DNA of 64,000 nt. Source: Campylobacterales bacterium. Lineage in GTDB: Bacteria > Campylobacterota > Campylobacteria > Campylobacterales > QNZT01. The notes under the pieces are model-generated. The model was given only the letters and a program-made list of their open reading frames with translations, did not search any database and was not told where the DNA came from. The stretch's first letter is position 1. Each line of letters starts with the position of its first letter. Position numbers and translations under genes: made by a program. Below, piece by piece: positions 1 through 10,300 of this stretch. The DNA is taken from NCBI GenBank assembly GCA_024278835.1, contig JAJRSK010000029.1, forward strand, positions 62,001 through 126,000. The letters run 5' to 3'.

Positions 1-525
1 CTCTTGCACAAGCAAAATCATCGATAAAGATAAGTGAAGAGAACATAAAAGGTGTCTCTTTATGGATACAAAATAGTATCCCCTCACAGCCCTCTTCTAT
101 CACATCAGAAATATCACGGTTGGTGATGCCAAACTCTGTCGCATGCCAAGACATCTCTTCAAGCTCTTTATCCCCCAAATCCATGATACCATCACTAGTC
201 GTATCATCATACGCAGCATTTTCTTGATTAAATCCTACGATTTCACCCCAAGCATTTTCTGCTTCAAAAATGACCTCTTCCGCCTCTTCTTTTATCTTAT
301 AAAGTTGTCCAAAAAGATCATTTAATCCTCTTTGTTTAGCGATGGCAAAGGCGGGTGTGTCTATCTTTAGTGCGCCTTTAAAGATGAATATATCTTTATC
401 TGAGTAAGGAGGATAAAGCACTTCTCCACGATGGGTAATAGCAAATTCTTCACCTTTATTGATTGCCTGCATCAATGCTGTTTTTTTAACGATAATTTTC
501 TCTTCTACTAAGTTAAATTTTTCCA
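1..525 (-). CDS. Hypothetical protein, 3' end cut by window edge
   Basis: An open frame of 175 codons runs leftward from an ATG at 525 to the window edge with no stop, so the gene is partial. The protein starts MEKFNLVEEK and is acidic in its middle part (an IKEEAEEVIFEAENAWGE stretch). It shows no signal peptide or membrane segment. I do not recognise the family. It diverges from the glutamate-synthase-like gene at 624, so the region 526-623 must hold promoters for both. Codon use looks like the neighbours and the frame is uninterrupted, which supports a real gene. No function is proposed. Confidence 0.75.
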
Positions 526-623
526 TACTTACTCTCTATTTGATTTTATACCTTAAAGTATAGCAAAAAAAGAGTAATATTGTCTTATATAAAAACCGAT
601 ATGCTTAGCTAATAAGGATTTTA

Positions 624-2312
624 ATGTTTTCACTCTTACTCACTATCATGATAAGCATACTCATTTTATGGTTTTTCTATGACCGCTTTGTACAAAGAAG
701 CCACTCTCTGCTCATCAACTACCCTATTATCGGAAGAATGCGTTACTTTTTTGAAGCAGTGCGCGAACCCTTCCGACAATACTTTGGTGACGAAGATGTG
801 TTTGACTCACGCGACAAGATAGAGTGGGTTTACAAAGCGGCCCATGATAAATCTAACTTTATCTCTTTCTCCCCAGCCAACCCACAAAAAAATCCTAAAT
901 TTATGCTCAAACATGCCTTTGCACCACTCAATGAGTCAGAAGTGGATAGCCATTTTGCTGTGACATTTGGGGAAAAAAGAGAGCACCCATTTCTCAGCCG
1001 TTCTGTGATCGCTAGAGGTGGTATGAGTGACGGTTCTATCTCTCCTGAAGGCACACAAGCTTTTGCTATCGGGGCATTTCGGGGGAAATTTCCTATCAAT
1101 ACTGGTGAAGGAGGACTCACCTCAAACTTCTTGGTTACGCATCGCTCTTACAACACGGAGTATATGGAAACTGTCAATCTCACAGATAAGCAAATCACCC
1201 TATTTAATATTCTACGAAAACTCTTTAACAGCTCTTTTGCCATTCGAATTTTAAAACGCGTGTGCCTTACAAGTGGACATAAAGATACCTATAGTTTTGA
1301 TAGAGAGAGGTACTGTTTTTATAGGGTGGATTGGTCAGCTGATTTGGAAAAGTTTCCAAAAGAAATTCCTGAGGATGTACCTGATATCATACTTCAGATG
1401 GGTTCGGGACTCTATGGCGTACGAGATGAAAATGGAGACTTTGACCCGATTCGTTATCAAAAAGTCCTCTCCTTTTGTAGTATGAGCGAGATAAAGTTAG
1501 CCCAAGGAGCTAAACAGACGGGAGGCAAACTTACCAAAAACAAAGTCACCGAAGCGATTGCATATTATCGTGGAGTAGAGCCACATAAAGATCTCTTTTC
1601 ACCCAACCGTTTTCCTCATGCTAACACCGTAGAAGAGTTGTTTGATTTTGTTGAAAAACTCCAATCTCTTTCACAAAAACCCGTTGGATTTAAGATCATC
1701 ATCTCAGACCGTGAAGGTTTTGAACCCATCGCTAAAGAGATAAGAAAACGGCGAGATTTAGGAAAAAATATCCCTGATTTTATCTCTATAGATGGTGGTG
1801 AAGGAGGTTCGGCGACTGCGCCTATAGAACTGATGGAGCGTATAGGACTAGGCATCAAAGACGCCCTCTTTTTAGCCAATGAAATACTCAAAGAACAAGG
1901 CGTGAGAGACGATATCAAGCTCAATGCTTCAGGCAAAGTCCTCACCCCTGACAATGTCGTTATCATGATAGCCCTAGGGGCAGACTTAGTTTCCATCGCT
2001 AGGGGATTTATGCTCTCCGCTGGTTGTATCCGTGCCAAGGTCTGTTCAGGAGCAGGAAGTCATCAGTGCCCTGTAGGACTTGCCACACAAGATAAGAAAA
2101 AGAGAAAAGCATTTATCATTCATAAATCCGCGATGATGGTGGAAAACTATCATAGAAATATGGTCAAAAATGTCAAAATGATTTTAGCCGTTATGGGACT
2201 GAAAAATGTCTCAGAGTTAAACAAAAAACATTTGATGTTGGTGGATGAGAGTGGCAATATCAAACATGACATCAAAAGAGTCATGGATAAGAAAATCCAA
2301 AGCAAAGAGTAA
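624..2312 (+). CDS. FMN-binding glutamate synthase family protein (GltB2-like)
   Basis: This 562-residue protein matches the central FMN/Fe-S domain of glutamate synthase standing alone, as in the YerD-type family. Residues 1-18 form a hydrophobic N-terminal segment, probably a membrane anchor. The TIM-barrel part carries the glycine-rich FMN-binding stretch IDGGEGGSATAP (about residue 390) and, near residue 470, three cysteines in CIRAKVCSGAGSHQCPVG, the counterpart of the 3Fe-4S cluster of GltB. There is no glutaminase domain, so the ammonia source and physiological reaction are uncertain in this family. The start at 624 has an AAGGA ribosome site six bases upstream. The Ile-Met-Ile near residue 8 is written by a TATCATGATA palindrome. 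Confidence 0.85.
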   Translation: MFSLLLTIMISILILWFFYDRFVQRSHSLLINYPIIGRMRYFFEAVREPFRQYFGDEDVFDSRDKIEWVYKAAHDKSNFISFSPANPQKNPKFMLKHAFAPLNESEVDSHFAVTFGEKREHPFLSRSVIARGGMSDGSISPEGTQAFAIGAFRGKFPINTGEGGLTSNFLVTHRSYNTEYMETVNLTDKQITLFNILRKLFNSSFAIRILKRVCLTSGHKDTYSFDRERYCFYRVDWSADLEKFPKEIPEDVPDIILQMGSGLYGVRDENGDFDPIRYQKVLSFCSMSEIKLAQGAKQTGGKLTKNKVTEAIAYYRGVEPHKDLFSPNRFPHANTVEELFDFVEKLQSLSQKPVGFKIIISDREGFEPIAKEIRKRRDLGKNIPDFISIDGGEGGSATAPIELMERIGLGIKDALFLANEILKEQGVRDDIKLNASGKVLTPDNVVIMIALGADLVSIARGFMLSAGCIRAKVCSGAGSHQCPVGLATQDKKKRKAFIIHKSAMMVENYHRNMVKNVKMILAVMGLKNVSELNKKHLMLVDESGNIKHDIKRVMDKKIQSKE

Positions 2313-2320
2313 ATAGCTTT

Positions 2321-2353
2321 CTATCATGATAAAATAACCTATTATCATGATAG
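2321..2353. repeat. Inverted pair of the palindrome forming a 12-bp stem
   Basis: Two copies of the dispersed palindrome face each other between the glutamate-synthase-like gene and the LysE-type gene. Arms 2321-2332 (CTATCATGATAA) and 2342-2353 are perfectly complementary around a nine-base loop. The RNA could form either this long stem or two short self-paired ones. No U-run follows, and the LysE ribosome site begins at once, so it is more likely an attenuating or processing hairpin than a classical terminator. Confidence 0.6.
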
Positions 2354-2360
2354 GTAGGGC

Positions 2361-2951
2361 ATGTTTTCAACACTCTTGCAAGGTCTCCTTTTAGGTTATG
2401 GTGCCGCTATCCCTTTGGGCCCTATCAATATCCTCATCACCAACTATGCCCTTGATGACTATAAGAAGGCTTTTGTCATGGGTTTAGGTGCTATGAGTTC
2501 GGACATCACCTATCTACTTTTTATCATGTTTGGCATTATGAAGCTTTTAGAAGGCACTTTTTTTATCACCCTCATCACCTTTCTAGGAGCACTATTTTTA
2601 CTCTATCTCGCCTTTATCACTTTTCAAAATAGAGACCAAATGATGCAAAAAAAGAGACTTAAAAAAGAACCTTTGTGGCAGATATATCTAAAAGGCTATT
2701 CCCTCACCGCTCTCAACCCCTATAGCATAGGATTTTGGCTGAGTATCAGTACCTTACAAAGCCAAGAAGAGAAACCTCTCTTTTTAATCTTGGGTTTGAT
2801 TATAGCTATCCTCTCATGGATTACGCTCATGCCTTGGATAGTTCATAAAAGCAAACATCTCTTGTCTGCTAAAACCCTCACTATCTTTTCACTCTTATCT
2901 GCTGTGATATTGGCTGGATTTGGAATACTATTGATGATTCGACTATGCTAA
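2361..2951 (+). CDS. LysE/RhtB-family translocator
   Basis: The 196-residue product is an integral inner-membrane protein with about six hydrophobic segments. It opens with the family signature G-A-A-I-P-L-G-P (residues 13-20), the conserved proline-glycine turn of amino-acid exporters of the LysE/RhtB superfamily. The substrate cannot be read from sequence; amino acids or similar small solutes are typical. It lies 48 bases downstream of the glutamate-synthase-like gene, separated by a palindrome hairpin, and may be co-transcribed with it. The ATG at 2361 follows a TAGGTAGGGC ribosome site. The downstream gene converges on it, with only 38 bases between the stops. Confidence 0.8.
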   Translation: MFSTLLQGLLLGYGAAIPLGPINILITNYALDDYKKAFVMGLGAMSSDITYLLFIMFGIMKLLEGTFFITLITFLGALFLLYLAFITFQNRDQMMQKKRLKKEPLWQIYLKGYSLTALNPYSIGFWLSISTLQSQEEKPLFLILGLIIAILSWITLMPWIVHKSKHLLSAKTLTIFSLLSAVILAGFGILLMIRLC

Positions 2952-2989
2952 CCTACTTATCGCCGAGAACAGCTGTAGAGGCATCAAGC

Positions 2990-4285
2990 CTACTTTTTCT
3001 TTTGCCTATCTAACTGTTTAAACCCATCTCTTTTTGTCACCTTACGCTTCTTTTTGGTCGGTGCAGAGGCAGAGTGTTTTTTTCTTTTACCAAAGGCACC
3101 ATCTGTCTTTTTGTGCTCTTTTGCTGATTTTTTCGCTATCTTTTTTGCCGCGGGGGCTTTGAACTCATACCCTTCTACCTCTTCTCTTTTTATCCTCTTT
3201 TTGAGTACTTTTTCCACATCCTTAAGGGAATTTTCCTCTTCAGGGCTAAGAAGTGTTATCGCCAAGCCCTCACTTCCAGCCCGCCCCGTTCGTCCTATCC
3301 GGTGGATATAGTCACCTTTGACATGGGGAATATCATAATTGATAACAATTTTAAGGGCAGGGATATCAAGTCCACGCGCAGCGATATCTGTTGCAACTAA
3401 CACACGTACTTTCCCCTCTTTAAAATCACTTAGTGCCCTACTTCTGTTTCCTGAACTTTTATCCCCATGGATAACGGCTGTTTTTAAACCCGAGAGATTT
3501 AACTCTTCTGCCACCTTATCTGCTTCAAACTTTTTTCGCACAAAGACCAAGACTTGTTGATAATTTCGAGAACCGATGAGATACGAAAGAAGTTCATTCT
3601 TCTGCTCTTTAAGCACAGGATGAATCACTTGCGTGACATTTTGCGCTGCTGTTCCCATGCTATCTACTTCGATAAGTTTGATACGGTGAAGTATCTTATC
3701 GGCGAGTCTTTTAACCGCGCCAGAGAGTGTAGCCGAGATAAAGACATTTTGTCTCTCTTGTGGTAGATGAGAAAATATCTCCATCACTTCGTTAACAAAG
3801 CCCATATCCAAAATAGTATCTGCTTCATCCAAAACAAGGTGCGCTACTTTTTCTACCGACATATTTTTCTGCTTGATATGTTCTAAAATTCGCCCTGAAG
3901 TGCCTACGACGATATCTACACCATTGACTAATCCACGCGTTTGTGAAGTCATATTTGAGCCACCATATAGTGCGATTGTTTTTAGGGGTAGATTTTCCCC
4001 ATAGGCTTCAAAAGAGGCGTGAACCTGTCTGGCTAACTCTCTTGTTGGCACGATGATAAGAGCCTTCAAGGTACGTTTCCCCTCATACTCTTTTGCAATC
4101 ATCTGCAAGATAGGGACAGCGAACCCTGCTGTTTTACCCGTCCCCGTTTGCGCCCCTGCTAAGATATCTCGACCACCAAACATAGAGGGAATGAGCTCTT
4201 TTTGTATATCTGTTGCTTTGACATAGCCCTTATCCTCTAGCGCAGCTATGATTTCTTTTCTAATGTTCAATGTATCTAATGACAT
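2990..4285 (-). CDS. DEAD-box ATP-dependent RNA helicase, RhlE-like
   Basis: A complete 431-residue cytoplasmic helicase. The motifs appear in order: Q-motif region (ATDIQKELIP), Walker A AQTGTGKT (about residue 42), PTRELA, DEAD (about 153), SAT (about 184) and HRIGRTGRAG (about 330). The last 75 residues are a lysine-rich basic tail of the kind that binds RNA non-specifically. A strong AAGGAG site precedes the ATG. It is nine bases downstream of mfd and likely in one transcript with it. A role in ribosome assembly or mRNA turnover is usual for the family. The second DEAD-box gene of the window (31316-32836) is broken, so this copy may carry more of the load. Confidence 0.9.
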   Translation of the reverse strand: MSLDTLNIRKEIIAALEDKGYVKATDIQKELIPSMFGGRDILAGAQTGTGKTAGFAVPILQMIAKEYEGKRTLKALIIVPTRELARQVHASFEAYGENLPLKTIALYGGSNMTSQTRGLVNGVDIVVGTSGRILEHIKQKNMSVEKVAHLVLDEADTILDMGFVNEVMEIFSHLPQERQNVFISATLSGAVKRLADKILHRIKLIEVDSMGTAAQNVTQVIHPVLKEQKNELLSYLIGSRNYQQVLVFVRKKFEADKVAEELNLSGLKTAVIHGDKSSGNRSRALSDFKEGKVRVLVATDIAARGLDIPALKIVINYDIPHVKGDYIHRIGRTGRAGSEGLAITLLSPEEENSLKDVEKVLKKRIKREEVEGYEFKAPAAKKIAKKSAKEHKKTDGAFGKRKKHSASAPTKKKRKVTKRDGFKQLDRQKKK

Positions 4286-4294
4286 ACAAACTCC

Positions 4295-7273
4295 TTATTG
4301 CTTTCTAAGATAGCCCAAAACTGCTGTGAGAATGTCATCATCATCTTTGCTTCTGGCTTTGACATACTCTTTTTTATCTTCACTTGTCTGTATAGTGATG
4401 TTGTCACCATAGTTTGATACGCCTAGCACCCCTTTTTCAAGGGCAAGGATTTTTATCACAATGATTTCTAAAAATTGCTTCGTTGCTATGTCAAGTTTAC
4501 CAAATCTATCTATCATCTCTTCTTCGATTTCATACACCTCTTTGGCAGACTCACACTTGGATAATCGACGATAAATCTCTAAGCGGATTCTATCTTCTCC
4601 TACCACTTCACTAGAGAGATAAGCAGAGATGGCAAGCTTGATATCCACCTCTTTTTTACTTTTCTCATCTTGGTTTTGATTCATCAGTAAGTTGATAGCA
4701 TCTTCAAGCATCCTAAGATAGAGTGAATACCCTATCCCCTTGATATGCCCACTTTGCGCCTCTCCGACCAAGTTACCACCACCACGAATCTCTAAATCAT
4801 GATACGCCAATACAGAACCCGAACCTAAAAATGAGTTTGACTCCAACGCCAACAACCTTTTCTGCGCATCTTCGGTAATACTATCTCTATCTTTCACAAG
4901 ATAATAGCAATACCCCTGTCTCTTTCCACGCCCTACCCGACCACGAAGCTGATGCAAATCTGCGATTCCAAAGTTATCCGCGGACTCTATCATGATAGTG
5001 TTGACATTGGGCATGTGGATACCTGACTCAACGATGGAAGTAGAAAGAAGCAAGTCATATTCACCACTTTCAAATCGCATCACCTCTTTTTCCGTCGTGG
5101 CTGGGGCAATCTGTGAATGCAAGACTAAGATTTTCAAATCGGGCAAAATCTCTAAAATCTCTTTTTTCTTATTTTCGATAGAAGCGATACGATTATGCAC
5201 ATAAAATATCTGCCCACTTCGCCTCTTTTCTCGTAAAATCACTTCTTTTAACAGCTTATCTTCATACGCCTTGACAAAGGTTCTCACATCTTCTCTCTCA
5301 CTAGGGGCTGTGAGTAGTTGAGAGTACTGTTTGAGTGAGGAGAGTGCCATATTGAGACTTCTAGGGATGGGCGTAGCTGACATAGAGAGTATGTGCATAT
5401 CGGCGCGAAGATTTTTGAGTTTCTCTTTTTGTTTGACACCAAATTTATGTTCTTCATCGATGATTAAAAGCCCCAAATCTTTAAACTCCACACCCAAAAG
5501 TGCGTGTGTCCCGATACATAGGTCAATGCTTCCAGCCTTTAGCCCCGCCAAAATAGCCGTTTTCTCTTTTGCGCTAGTAAACCTGTCTAGCTTTGCCACC
5601 TTTATCCCATACTTATCAAAACGCTCTTTTACGCTTTTATAATGCTGAGAAATAAGCAGGGTCGTAGGACCTATGAGTGCTGCGCCAAAACCACTTTTGA
5701 CCGTAGCAAAGATAGCATTCATAGCCACTTCTGTTTTACCAAATCCCACATCACCACTGAGCAATCTATCCATCACTTTTCCTGAGCTTAAATCCTCAAA
5801 AATCTCTTTAACGGACTTGTCTTGATCCTCTGTATAGACAAAACCTGCATCATTTTGAAAGAGGCGAAGTTCAGGAAAATTACTCTGTATAACAGGGGCA
5901 TTGGTAAGTTCTCTCTGGGCAGCTATCTTGATGATATCTTTGGCGATTTCAAAAAGTTTGGCTCTTGTTTTCTCTTTGAGTTTAAGGAAACTTCCCTTTC
6001 CTAATCTATCCACAACCGCCAGTGAACCACCATCGGCGATATACCTATCAATCACCTCGATATTTTCTACAGGCACAAGCACCTTGTCATCATTTTGATA
6101 AGCTATCTCTACAAAGTCTTTTACCGAGCCTAAGACGGTGGTATTTTGAAGTCCTTTAAAAATACCGATACCATAGTTTTCATGCACCACATAGTCACCC
6201 ACATTCAATTCATCCAAGACGATAGTCGCACGACGACGACGCTTCTTTTTGGCTGGTTTGTTAAGAGAGAGGATGAGTTCTTCATCACTCATCACATTGA
6301 CGATAAAGGAAGACTCAATAAATTTAAAATCCACCTCTTTTGGAAGTTCAAACTGTTTGAGGATGGCTTCATTATTGGCGAGGATTTTTATCTTTTTATT
6401 TTTGTGAAAGTCGATAAATGCAGCAGGATCTGCTATCTCTATATCTTTGTAAACGCTTGGTTTTGGTACGGTATCGATGGAGAGTAGTTGCTCTTTTTTT
6501 ACATCATTATCTAAAAATGAAAAGACTTCTTCTATCTCTTCTTTGATATCTCTTATCATGATAGGCTTGTAGACTTTTAAAATATCCTCAGCCATATCCC
6601 CCAAGCACCAAAGACCAAGGGAGCTGATATCTGTCATAAAACTATCTGAATTTAGCTTCTGGATACACGCTTGCACCTCTGTTACTTGCAAAGAGGTAAA
6701 CGCAAAATACGCGGGAGATATAGTGAAACTCTCTATCTCCTCTTTGTCACTCTTTTGGCTCTCGCAGGTAAAGGTACGAATCCCCTCCACTTCATCATCA
6801 AAGAGAGAGATTCTAAAAGGGGTTTTCTCCCCACGAGGAAAGATATCGATGATATCCCCACGAAAAGAAACCTCCCCCTCCTCTTCTACGATATCGACAA
6901 AACTATATCCCCAGTTATGTAATGTCTCTTTAAAGTCAGTGAGCTTTAACACCGAAGCAAACTCTATCATGATAGTCGAAAAGAGTTCAGGTTTAGGGAG
7001 TGGCACTATGAGTGATCGAAGCGGGGCTATGAGGAGTTTTTTAGGTTTTGAATTGGCATAAAAATCTGAAAGAGCTGAAAAAAGTTCAAACAGTTCCTCT
7101 TTAAAAGGGCGTAAATCATCACCAAAATTGGCACGAAAATCGGGAAGTTTAAAAGTAGGAAAGTTTAAAAATGCTGCTACCTCAGCAACGCTAGTTGCCT
7201 CTTTTTCGTCGCTGGTGATGAGGATATTGATGTCGGGGGATTGTGTGAGAAACTCGTAGATGCCTGCTTGCAC
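4295..7273 (-). CDS. mfd: Transcription-repair coupling factor Mfd
   Basis: The 992-residue protein releases RNA polymerase stalled at DNA lesions and recruits UvrA. Order of parts: an N-terminal UvrB-like region (1-330), the RNA-polymerase-interacting domain near 350-420 (ELNVGDYVVHENYGIGIFKG), then a RecG-like translocase with Walker A GDVGFGKTE (about 505) and DEEH box (about 605), and a C-terminal TRCF domain. It is shorter than E. coli Mfd (about 1150), as is usual in Campylobacterota. The start is GTG at 7273 with an AAGG site eight bases upstream. Three copies of TATCATGATA lie inside the gene, each read as Ile-Met-Ile. It diverges from the exported-protein gene at 7387. Confidence 0.95.
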   Translation of the reverse strand: MQAGIYEFLTQSPDINILITSDEKEATSVAEVAAFLNFPTFKLPDFRANFGDDLRPFKEELFELFSALSDFYANSKPKKLLIAPLRSLIVPLPKPELFSTIMIEFASVLKLTDFKETLHNWGYSFVDIVEEEGEVSFRGDIIDIFPRGEKTPFRISLFDDEVEGIRTFTCESQKSDKEEIESFTISPAYFAFTSLQVTEVQACIQKLNSDSFMTDISSLGLWCLGDMAEDILKVYKPIMIRDIKEEIEEVFSFLDNDVKKEQLLSIDTVPKPSVYKDIEIADPAAFIDFHKNKKIKILANNEAILKQFELPKEVDFKFIESSFIVNVMSDEELILSLNKPAKKKRRRRATIVLDELNVGDYVVHENYGIGIFKGLQNTTVLGSVKDFVEIAYQNDDKVLVPVENIEVIDRYIADGGSLAVVDRLGKGSFLKLKEKTRAKLFEIAKDIIKIAAQRELTNAPVIQSNFPELRLFQNDAGFVYTEDQDKSVKEIFEDLSSGKVMDRLLSGDVGFGKTEVAMNAIFATVKSGFGAALIGPTTLLISQHYKSVKERFDKYGIKVAKLDRFTSAKEKTAILAGLKAGSIDLCIGTHALLGVEFKDLGLLIIDEEHKFGVKQKEKLKNLRADMHILSMSATPIPRSLNMALSSLKQYSQLLTAPSEREDVRTFVKAYEDKLLKEVILREKRRSGQIFYVHNRIASIENKKKEILEILPDLKILVLHSQIAPATTEKEVMRFESGEYDLLLSTSIVESGIHMPNVNTIMIESADNFGIADLHQLRGRVGRGKRQGYCYYLVKDRDSITEDAQKRLLALESNSFLGSGSVLAYHDLEIRGGGNLVGEAQSGHIKGIGYSLYLRMLEDAINLLMNQNQDEKSKKEVDIKLAISAYLSSEVVGEDRIRLEIYRRLSKCESAKEVYEIEEEMIDRFGKLDIATKQFLEIIVIKILALEKGVLGVSNYGDNITIQTSEDKKEYVKARSKDDDDILTAVLGYLRKQ

Positions 7274-7326
7274 TTTTGTTGCCTTGATAAAATTTGCATC
7301 ATTTTAGCGTAACTATCATGATAGAT

Positions 7327-7353
7327 TAAAACTATTTCTTTTTTGTCCGATAT
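7327..7353 (+). promoter_or_regulatory. Candidate sigma-28 (FliA) promoter
   Basis: TAAA at 7327-7330, a 15-base spacer and TCCGATAT at 7346-7353 match the sigma-28 pattern TAAA-N15-GCCGATAA, with the CGATAT variant seen in Campylobacterota. The predicted start of transcription is near 7360, leaving a short leader with an AAGGA site before the ATG at 7387. A copy of the dispersed palindrome (7314-7323) lies directly upstream. Confidence 0.6.
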
Positions 7354-7386
7354 TCATTACAACTATTTATATAAAAAGGAATTTTA

Positions 7387-10300
7387 ATGCGAATTTTCAG
7401 AAATTTTATGGCGTTATTCATGCTTTTTGCATGGGCAACATCATCGCATGCTATGAGTATTAAACTCGATGGGTCGGGGGGACTTAGCTCTGGAACTGAT
7501 TGTCAGACAGGGGCTGTCTATAGCTTTGGTACAGAAAACTCTTATGAGGGACAAGCACTTGATTTATTGGTTGAAGTTATCAATGCGGACAATGATTATA
7601 ATAATGGCACAACCTATTGTACCTATGTAAAAGATAAGACATTAGCAACCAACTTACGCGATACCGACGCCGATGACAATGTTGCTTTTGAAGAGTATAA
7701 AATCACTATTGTGAAGGCAGGTACAAATACGCCAGTTGAAGTAGACAGGGTGATGTTGACTGGATATGACTTGGATATCAATAAAAATGGTGACACGGGC
7801 ACTGATGACTTTTATGTTGCTGCTGATGGTACTTTTATCTCAAATGGTAGTTCTGTGACACACACCTCAGGCACTTTTTATGGTATCTATACGGAGAAGA
7901 TAAAAGGATGGACGGTGGATAACTGTGATGATACAGCAGCAACACCTGATGCTACTTGTCGTGCCAGTTCAATCTGGATTAATGGCAATGGTCTAAACAA
8001 AGTCTCAACCTTTAAAGTAAGAGTACAAAATGATAATGCCTATGGTGAGTATACGGGAGATTCTTATGCTTATAGACTTATCCAACTCTCTTTTCAAATA
8101 GAAGATTTTGGTCCTATTTTTAATGGTCAAAAAGAGTATGGTGATGCCCCTTCTAGCTATGGTGAGGCTGGGGGAAATTTAGATGCTACTATCATGCTAG
8201 GTTCAGGACTTCCTGCTGATTATGAAAACGCCTATCAAGCAAGTGCCAATGCTACTGCAGATGATACTACTGGCAAAGCAGATGAGTCAGCTGTTATGAT
8301 TGCAGGCACAACACTTAGTGCTCACGCCTTTGATGCTGATGAAACAGTCACCTTAGATATATCTACTTACGGTAGTGGTTATCTACAACTATGGTGCGAC
8401 TTTAATAGTGATGGTGACTTTGATGACAATGGTGAACATGTGGTAGATAGCCAACATATAAATAATACTGGTGAAAGTGCAGATGGTATCACAACAAATA
8501 CCAATGCTACTAGCGGTGTCACCATCACCCCTATCACCCTGACTATTCCTAACACGGTAGATACAGGAAGTAGTTTTATAAGGGTACGTTTTTCTGAAGG
8601 TAATTCTGCTGAAGAACAAAACCCTAGAAACAATGTTTCTTTAAGAGGGGAAGTTGAAGATTATCATATTTCTTTTCGAAACAAAGGGAGCATTTCAGGA
8701 AGTGTCAAAGACGAGCACAATAATCCAATTTCAGGTGTTATTATAAAACTAATAGAAGGTTCTTTTGAGATTAATACAACGACAACAGATGAACATGGGA
8801 ACTACTCTTTTAGTTCCGTCGATAAAGGTGATTATACTTTAGTAGAGACTGACCATAGCGATTATATATCTGTTTCAGACAATGCAGGTGATGACAATTC
8901 TGATAATAGTAATACCAATGACAATATAATCCCAGTAAACTTAACTGCGGGTGAAAATGACACAGACAACCATTTCATAGATGAAGGCTACAAAAGTATC
9001 AGCGGAAAAGTACTCGTAGATACGGATGGAGATACAATCGGAGATAAGGGGCTCTTAGGGGTGAGAGTCAACTTGAACTCTTGTGATACTAACACTTTTT
9101 TAAATACTACCACAGATGCCAATGGTGACTTTCACTTTGAGAACCTTATCTCAGGCTGTTATACCCTTACAGAAGTAGACCCTAGTGGCTACCACTCTGT
9201 CAAAGATATGGATAGTAAAAATGACAATAATATCAGCCTCGTATTGGGGGATAGTGACATTAGTGCGCAAATATTTATCGATGAACCTCTACGCACTGTT
9301 AGTGGTAATGTTAAAGCCGATACTAACTTTGATGAAATCGTAGATACGCCACTTGAAGCTGTCACGATAGAATTATTTGCCTTTGATGGCGCACTTTTAG
9401 ATACTGTGCAAACTGATGCAAATGGTGCCTATCAATTTTCTACGCTCACCCCAGGGACTTACACTATCATAGAGACAGATCCCCAAGGGTACAGTTCTCT
9501 AAGCGACATAGATGGGGATAATCCCAACACTATCATGATAACCATCTCTGAGAGTGATATCACAGACCAAAACTTTGAAGACCAAAAAAGAATCAGTATT
9601 TCAGGTGTGGTTAAAGTAGATATCGATGGGGATGAAATCGTAGATGAACCACTCAAAAATTCTACACTCATTATCTGTAAAGTTAGTGATCCTTGTACGC
9701 CAGAAAACAACATCGCAAAAGTAATCACTGGTGATGATGGTGCATATAGATTTGACGACTTAACACCTGGTGATTATCAAATTATTGAGATAGATAAAGA
9801 GGGATACGAGTCCCTAGGTGACGCAGATGGAGCCAATGACAATACCATTAAGGTCAACTTAACCGGCAATGGTGATGTTACAGACAAAGATTTTGACAAC
9901 CAAGCCGTTGCACCGAAATTTATCGTGCTTACAAAATCAGTTGCCAAGAAACAAGCCTCTATCGGTGACTTTGTCCCCTATAGCATCAGCGTAGAAAATA
10001 TAGACAATAGCTATAACTACGCAGCACTTAGCATCAGAGATGTTTTACCTGCCGGATTCAAGTATGAAAAAGGTAGCGCAAAACTACTAAGAGGAACAAA
10101 TAAAACAGCCATCAATGCCAGTGGCACAAGTATCATCAACTTTGGTACATTTAACTTGCAAGCTGGTGAAAAAGTGACCATCTCTTATCTTTTAAAGGTA
10201 GGTGCAAGTGTCGCCAAAGGCGTACATACCAATAGTGCCACCGCCAATCAAAATGGCGAAGATGTGAGTAATACCTCTAGGGCATCTATCACTATCATCG

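Noticed and set aside
2990..3070. KKKRKV stretch in the helicase tail, like a eukaryotic nuclear localisation signal
   Set aside because: It is part of a lysine-rich RNA-binding tail; the match is expected in such composition and has no meaning in a bacterium.
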